NCBI GenBank assembly: GCA_004123355.1
Contig: SCHM01000002.1
Span: 1,550,001-1,614,000 of the forward strand
DNA: 64,000 nucleotides
Direction: 5' to 3'
Origin: Amphirosellinia nigrospora
Lineage: Eukaryota; Ascomycota; Sordariomycetes; Xylariales; Xylariaceae
A program made the position numbers and the translations under genes. Positions 59,953 through 64,000 of this stretch are shown in pieces. How positions within the stretch are numbered: the first letter of the stretch is position 1; every line of letters begins with the position of its first letter. The notes under the pieces are model-generated. The model saw only the letters and a program-made list of their open reading frames with translations. It searched no databases and was not told the DNA's origin.

Positions 59953-61876
59953 ATGGACGCCGCCTCGATTGAGGAGACAAACACGTCTCCGCGTGTCCCT
60001 AGGCATGAAGCCCTTGCCTGTTCCGGGCGCGAGCGGACCCCAGTTCAAAGAAAAGAGTCCCGTTCCCGAGGCGAGGAACCTGCGAGTACTCTAGAGACCA
60101 GAGAAGCCGCCGCATACGATAATTATAAAAAGGTTCAGGACGCTGAACTTGCGAAAAAACGTCGCGAAGACAAGAATACAGCCATTAAGAAGGCACGCGA
60201 CGCCGCTAAACGATTCGAGACGCTTCACGGCAAAGGGCTTGGGAGGCGGATGACAACGATTAGACACCAAATCGTGGCTAGCAAGCCAGAAGAAGCGCCA
60301 GAAGAAGATTGAAAAATCCGGAAGGCGGAGAGGCTTCGGCTGCCAAGGCAGCAGCAAAGGCGGCCGCCCAATACACATCGAAAGATCTTGCGGGTGTCAA
60401 AGTGCGGCATGAAGTGGATGCCTTTGAAGATGGGATGAACAATTCTCACACTCGCTGATAGAGATGTCCTGGCGGACGATGACGAGGGCGACGAGCTGGA
60501 GATACTTCATTACGGGAACAGAGAAACTCAACGAAAAACTCAACTTGAGAAGAAGAAGCCTGTGTATGATCCCCACGAGATCAACGAAACTGGCGAACAA
60601 ATATTCTCTCTCAGTACGACGAGGAAATTAGCGGTAAAAAGCTCAAACGATTCACATTAGATGGAGAGGCAACAGCGCTCAGCCAACCTTCTCACCGGGC
60701 CAGCAACAGGCTTCAAGCTCAAAAAATAAGTCTGGACTTCTTGGAAGAGCTGCAGCCGGCCTCGGACTATTTAGATGTCTCGGAAATCAAGGTCAAGAAG
60801 CCCAGAAGAAGAAGTCGAAGTCAACCAGACAGCGGCCTGCAGATGAAGATGACATTTTCCCCACACAGCCACTTGATCAATCTATGGACATTGATTCGGG
60901 GCTGGGTTTGTTAGTCGAAAACGAAAAACCGACGACTCGAGCTTCTTGACGATGAGGACTTGCAAGCGACCCTAGCTGCCAGAGACGAGATGCTTTAAAG
61001 AGCGGAAGAGAATGCGCCCAGAGGATCTTGCACGTCAATTACGAGAGCCAGCGAGGATGCGGAGAACGATGCTAAAGCAGTTCAGGGTGGTGGACTTGTT
61101 ATGATAATTTCCGAGTTCGTTTCCGGCTTAACGAAGGAGGACATAGAAGAACGTAAGGCGCGTAGAGCTACGTCGCCTCAGCGTCAGGTTGTCACAGCCA
61201 TGGAGGATGAGTCAGACGAAGACCAACCAATGAAGCAGGGATGACGATGATGAAGCGCATATTAAACGGGAGTCATCCGTGCCAGCGGAATCAGCTGCAA
61301 TCGTGTTGACGAGGAGAAGAATATAGGCACTGGCATTGGCGCAGCACTACAGCTTCTCAGAGAGCGCCGTCTCGTTAATGATGCGGGATCAGGCGAATTG
61401 AACGAGAGTTTCCGCCACCAGCAAGCTTTTCTTACCGAGAAACGGAGGCGTATGGAAGAACTGGAGCAGACCACACGAAACCAACGTGAACGGGACCGCC
61501 AGGGTGGCCGACTGGATCGAATGTCCGTGCAAGAACGCGAACAATGGGCCCGCCAGCAGAATAACATGCGAGACCAGCAAGCGTCTCGACAACTTGCTGA
61601 GCTGTTTAATAAAGACTACAAACCTAGCATCGATCTGAAGTATGTCGACGAAGACGGTCGTCTACTAGGCCGGAAAGACGCTTTCAAGCATTTGAGTCAC
61701 GCATTTCATGGCAAAGGGTCCGGAAAGGGCAAGACGGATAAGCGACTCAAGAAAATCGAAGATGAGAAACGCCACGAGGCCCAGAGTGTGCTGGATGCAA
61801 GTCAAAACGTCGGCATGAGCTCGGCAGCAGCCACCAGACCCGTACACGAAGGGAGGCGGGTGTCCGGTTGGCGTAA
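59953..61876 (+). CDS. SNU66: SART1/Snu66 family U4/U6.U5 tri-snRNP protein
   Basis: Nuclear splicing factor of the tri-snRNP. The ATG at 59953 gives MDAASIEETN, the usual opening, then (after slips) LRVSLGMKPLPVPGA. EEPASTLETREAAAYDNYKK and VQDAELAKKRREDKNTAIKK match the family closely. Further pieces in shifting frames are ARDAAKRFETLHGKGLG, HEVDAFEDG, KKKPVYDPHEINETGEQ and DEEISGKKLKRFTLDGE. LDFLEELQPASDYLDVSEIK and ALQLLRERRLVNDAGSGELN follow. The C-terminal block is NESFRHQQAFLTEKRRRMEE, EYKPSIDLKYVDEDGRLLGR-like text, KDAFKHLSHAFHGKGSGKGK and SVLDASQNVGMSSAAAT. The end QTRTRREAGVRLA stops at 61876. At least ten one-base slips are needed, the densest in this window. No introns are evident. 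Identity is secure; the error load is the odd feature. Confidence 0.9.
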
Positions 61877-63110
61877 AGGGCCAGAGAATCATAAAAGGTG
61901 CTTTACTTATCCACTTGTATCAAGACAACCGATAATCAATAGATGCTGACACATTGTTTGAAGTCTCGATGTTAGGTGACACCTTGCATCATCTGTTTGC
62001 GTCTTATTGATTGTTATTGATTCCTTAGATAGATTATGGTGATAACGGGTGCGAGCCCAATCCTTCGCTCGTTTCATGCTGAGTGTCGCTACTAACAGAA
62101 TTCTTTCCGATTGGAACTTGCTTGCACCTGTTGCTTATTGCAAACATAGGCAGAACACAAGAATACCTACGGAACTAGAATACCTGACTGGTCGTCACAA
62201 TCTGGATTCGATAAGTATCAGCGGAAATAGCGACATGATAAGAGTTTCCAGTTCACTTCCACACTACACCACAGCGGCACGTTCCAATTTCTGACCATGA
62301 AATAGACTGACGGCGACCTGCCTTTTTCGCATATCATAGCTAATCTTAGCTTCGCTCGGTGGGAAGCAATTAGGCAGGTTGCCTATACTCAGTTTGGCAT
62401 TCTTGTTCCTGGTAAAGCGGGTCGATGCGACGTTAGAACAGCCGAGTGCTGTCAACTCCCTTTTTAGTCTAACAGCCCATGACTACTTAACGTGCCGCTG
62501 GTCATCTGATAACTTTGCGAACACTAAGTCGTGCTCTCTGATATATCAAAGTCTCTCTAATGGCTGCTACATTACGGACTAAGATGATACCTCACAGCAC
62601 GACGTTACTGCCGATCGTCGAGAAATTCCCCGAAACAGGGATCTTCTACCGACATCCGAATAGCTTCATCGCATAGTTAACGGTAGGTGTTGCAAGAAAT
62701 AAGGGTCTCGTCCGCCGTTGGGCCGATTCACCTCCCGAAGTAGGTAGTATACTTCGCTATGCGGGATCTTTCTGGTAGCAAGCACGATAACATGTAGTCC
62801 TACAATCTATATAACTATTCGACGATCGCCTCAGAAATTTCCTTTCTAGGACTTATATCTTATGTTGCCATGTAACGTCTCTCATATTCACGATGCTGTG
62901 GATGCTGACGACGCGTAATATCTTGAGTAGACGAGGAGAAACTATGGTCTACTCTTGACTACAAATATACGATGACTTTCCATTACAGAATGTTGTTTTA
63001 TCACCAACCATCAAGATCAAGCTCGATCGCAAGTCCTTGACGGACCTTCCATTCATTGTAGATATTTCACTCATTTGCATATACATTTTCAACACTTACA
63101 ATCCTTCAAA
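61877..63110. other. Intergenic between SNU66 and chitinase
   Basis: 1.2 kb with no supported gene; the right part is the chitinase promoter and leader. No clear regulatory repeat seen. Confidence 0.45.
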
Positions 63111-64000
63111 ATGGTTTCTGCTTCAGTGTCGACTACTCTCGGCCTTCTGGCTGGGCTGGCTGCTGCTCTTCCTCTCGCCCCTCGTCAAAGCAGTGCCGGC
63201 CAAACCGTAGTGTATTGGGGGCAAAACGGTGGTGGTACCAGTGAGTAGCCCCTCGAAACATACTCACCCGTGCTTGAGCAAAACATTAACTTGTGCTTAT
63301 TAGTCGAAAACAACGACCTCTCGACTTACTGCACAGCGGACTCGGGAGTGGATATCATTGTACTAGCCTTTTTATACCAATACGGCAACGGAAACAACAT
63401 ACCATCCGGAACCATTGGCCAATCGTGTTTCATCACCAACGCCGGCGAAGGGCAAAACTGTGACGCCTTATCTACGGCTATCACAACATGCCAATCCAAC
63501 GGCATCAAGGTTATCTTGTCACTTGGTGGTGCCGTAGGCTCCTACTCGCTTTCATCAGATGATGAGGCCAAAACCATTGGGGACAACTTGTGGAAGGCGT
63601 ACGGCAACTCTGGTTCCACCGATGTTCGACTCTCGGTAGCGCTTTTGTCAACGGCTTCGATTTTGATCTCGAGCAGAACAAAGGCAGCGAGTACTACCCA
63701 ACTATGATCGAGACACTACGATCCAACTTCGCATCCGATTCCAGCAATACGTATTACATTACCGGAGCGCCACAATGCCCTATCCCCGAGCCCAACATGG
63801 GCGTCATTATCCAGAACGCCAAGTTCGACTACCTCTGGCCCCAGTTCTACAACAACAATAACTACACAGTCCCATGCGCGCTACCTATCAACGGAAACGC
63901 CCCTTCAACTATGATGACTGGGTCTCTTTCACTGCGAGCACGCCTTCATCTGACGCGAAGCTCTTTATCGGAGTGCCGGCTGCTCCACTGGCTGCCAACG
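63111..64000 (+). CDS. GH18 class III chitinase, partial (runs off right edge)
   Basis: Secreted endochitinase. The start at 63111 gives a signal peptide (MVSASVSTTLGLLAGLAAAL, then PLAPRQ). Exon 1 (to 63240) ends QTVVYWGQNGGGT and an intron to 63302 follows. Exon 2 continues IENNDLSTYCTADSGVDIIV, GIKVILSLGGAVGSY (the conserved SxGG) and, after one C added near 63632, GSAFVNGFDFDLEQNKGSEY. This is the catalytic strand with the D-x-D-x-E acid; the first Asp of the usual DGFDFD(I/L)E is Asn here. YYITGAPQCPIPEPNMGVII, FDYLWPQFYNNN and (one C missing at 63900-63903) PFNYDDWVSFTA follow. The gene is cut by the window end, so any C-terminal linker or binding domain is unseen. Confidence 0.92.

Overview
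The window is nuclear DNA of a filamentous ascomycete (Pezizomycotina, most likely a Sordariomycete). Genes carry short introns with GTAAGT-like donors and YAG acceptors. They include a DASH-complex subunit (Dad3), an Sfl1-type heat-shock-factor regulator, a CYP52-like P450, a GH15 glucoamylase with a starch-binding domain and a GH18 chitinase. Housekeeping genes on both strands lie between long gene-free stretches. No tRNA, rRNA, CRISPR array, provirus or complete transposon was recognised.

Layout. 0-5 kb: an unrecognised minus-strand gene and RFC1, the large clamp-loader subunit. 5-8 kb: an ankyrin-repeat relic and mitochondrial ribosomal protein L16. 8-14.5 kb: an orphan gene, a 90-residue tail-anchored-like protein, mitoribosomal S5 and DAD3. 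15-19 kb: a divergent protein-kinase-like gene, a phosphoglycerate-mutase-fold protein ending in a PIP-box, and a convergent alkyltransferase-like (ATL) gene. 19-25 kb: SDA1 (60S biogenesis) and a secreted GMC oxidoreductase. 27.8-29.3 kb: an AAAP-type amino-acid transporter, divergent from the GMC gene. 29.3-37.2 kb: a gene-free stretch leading into the SFL1-like gene. 40-47.5 kb: an orphan acidic-tail protein, an AT-rich repeat-relic island, a P450, succinyl-CoA ligase beta and a small membrane protein. 51.5-64 kb: fructosamine-kinase-like and nicotinamide riboside kinase genes in tandem, glucoamylase, SNU66 (tri-snRNP) and a chitinase cut by the right edge.

Most genes work independently; there is no operon or obvious biosynthetic cluster. 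Loose themes are DNA replication and repair (RFC1, PIP-box mutase-like protein, ATL), mitochondria (L16, S5, succinyl-CoA ligase) and polymer degradation or uptake (glucoamylase, chitinase, GMC enzyme, transporter).

The strongest window-wide signal is technical. About 19 of 23 genes have their conserved reading frame interrupted, and in most cases one base added to a short homopolymer, usually C or G, restores the family sequence. Essential genes such as RFC1, SDA1, SNU66 and mitoribosomal S5 cannot all be dead, so uncorrected indels of a long-read assembly are the simplest explanation. Gene spans below are therefore given across these breaks. I found no convincing new biological system; the best biological lead is the PIP-box on the mutase-like protein.
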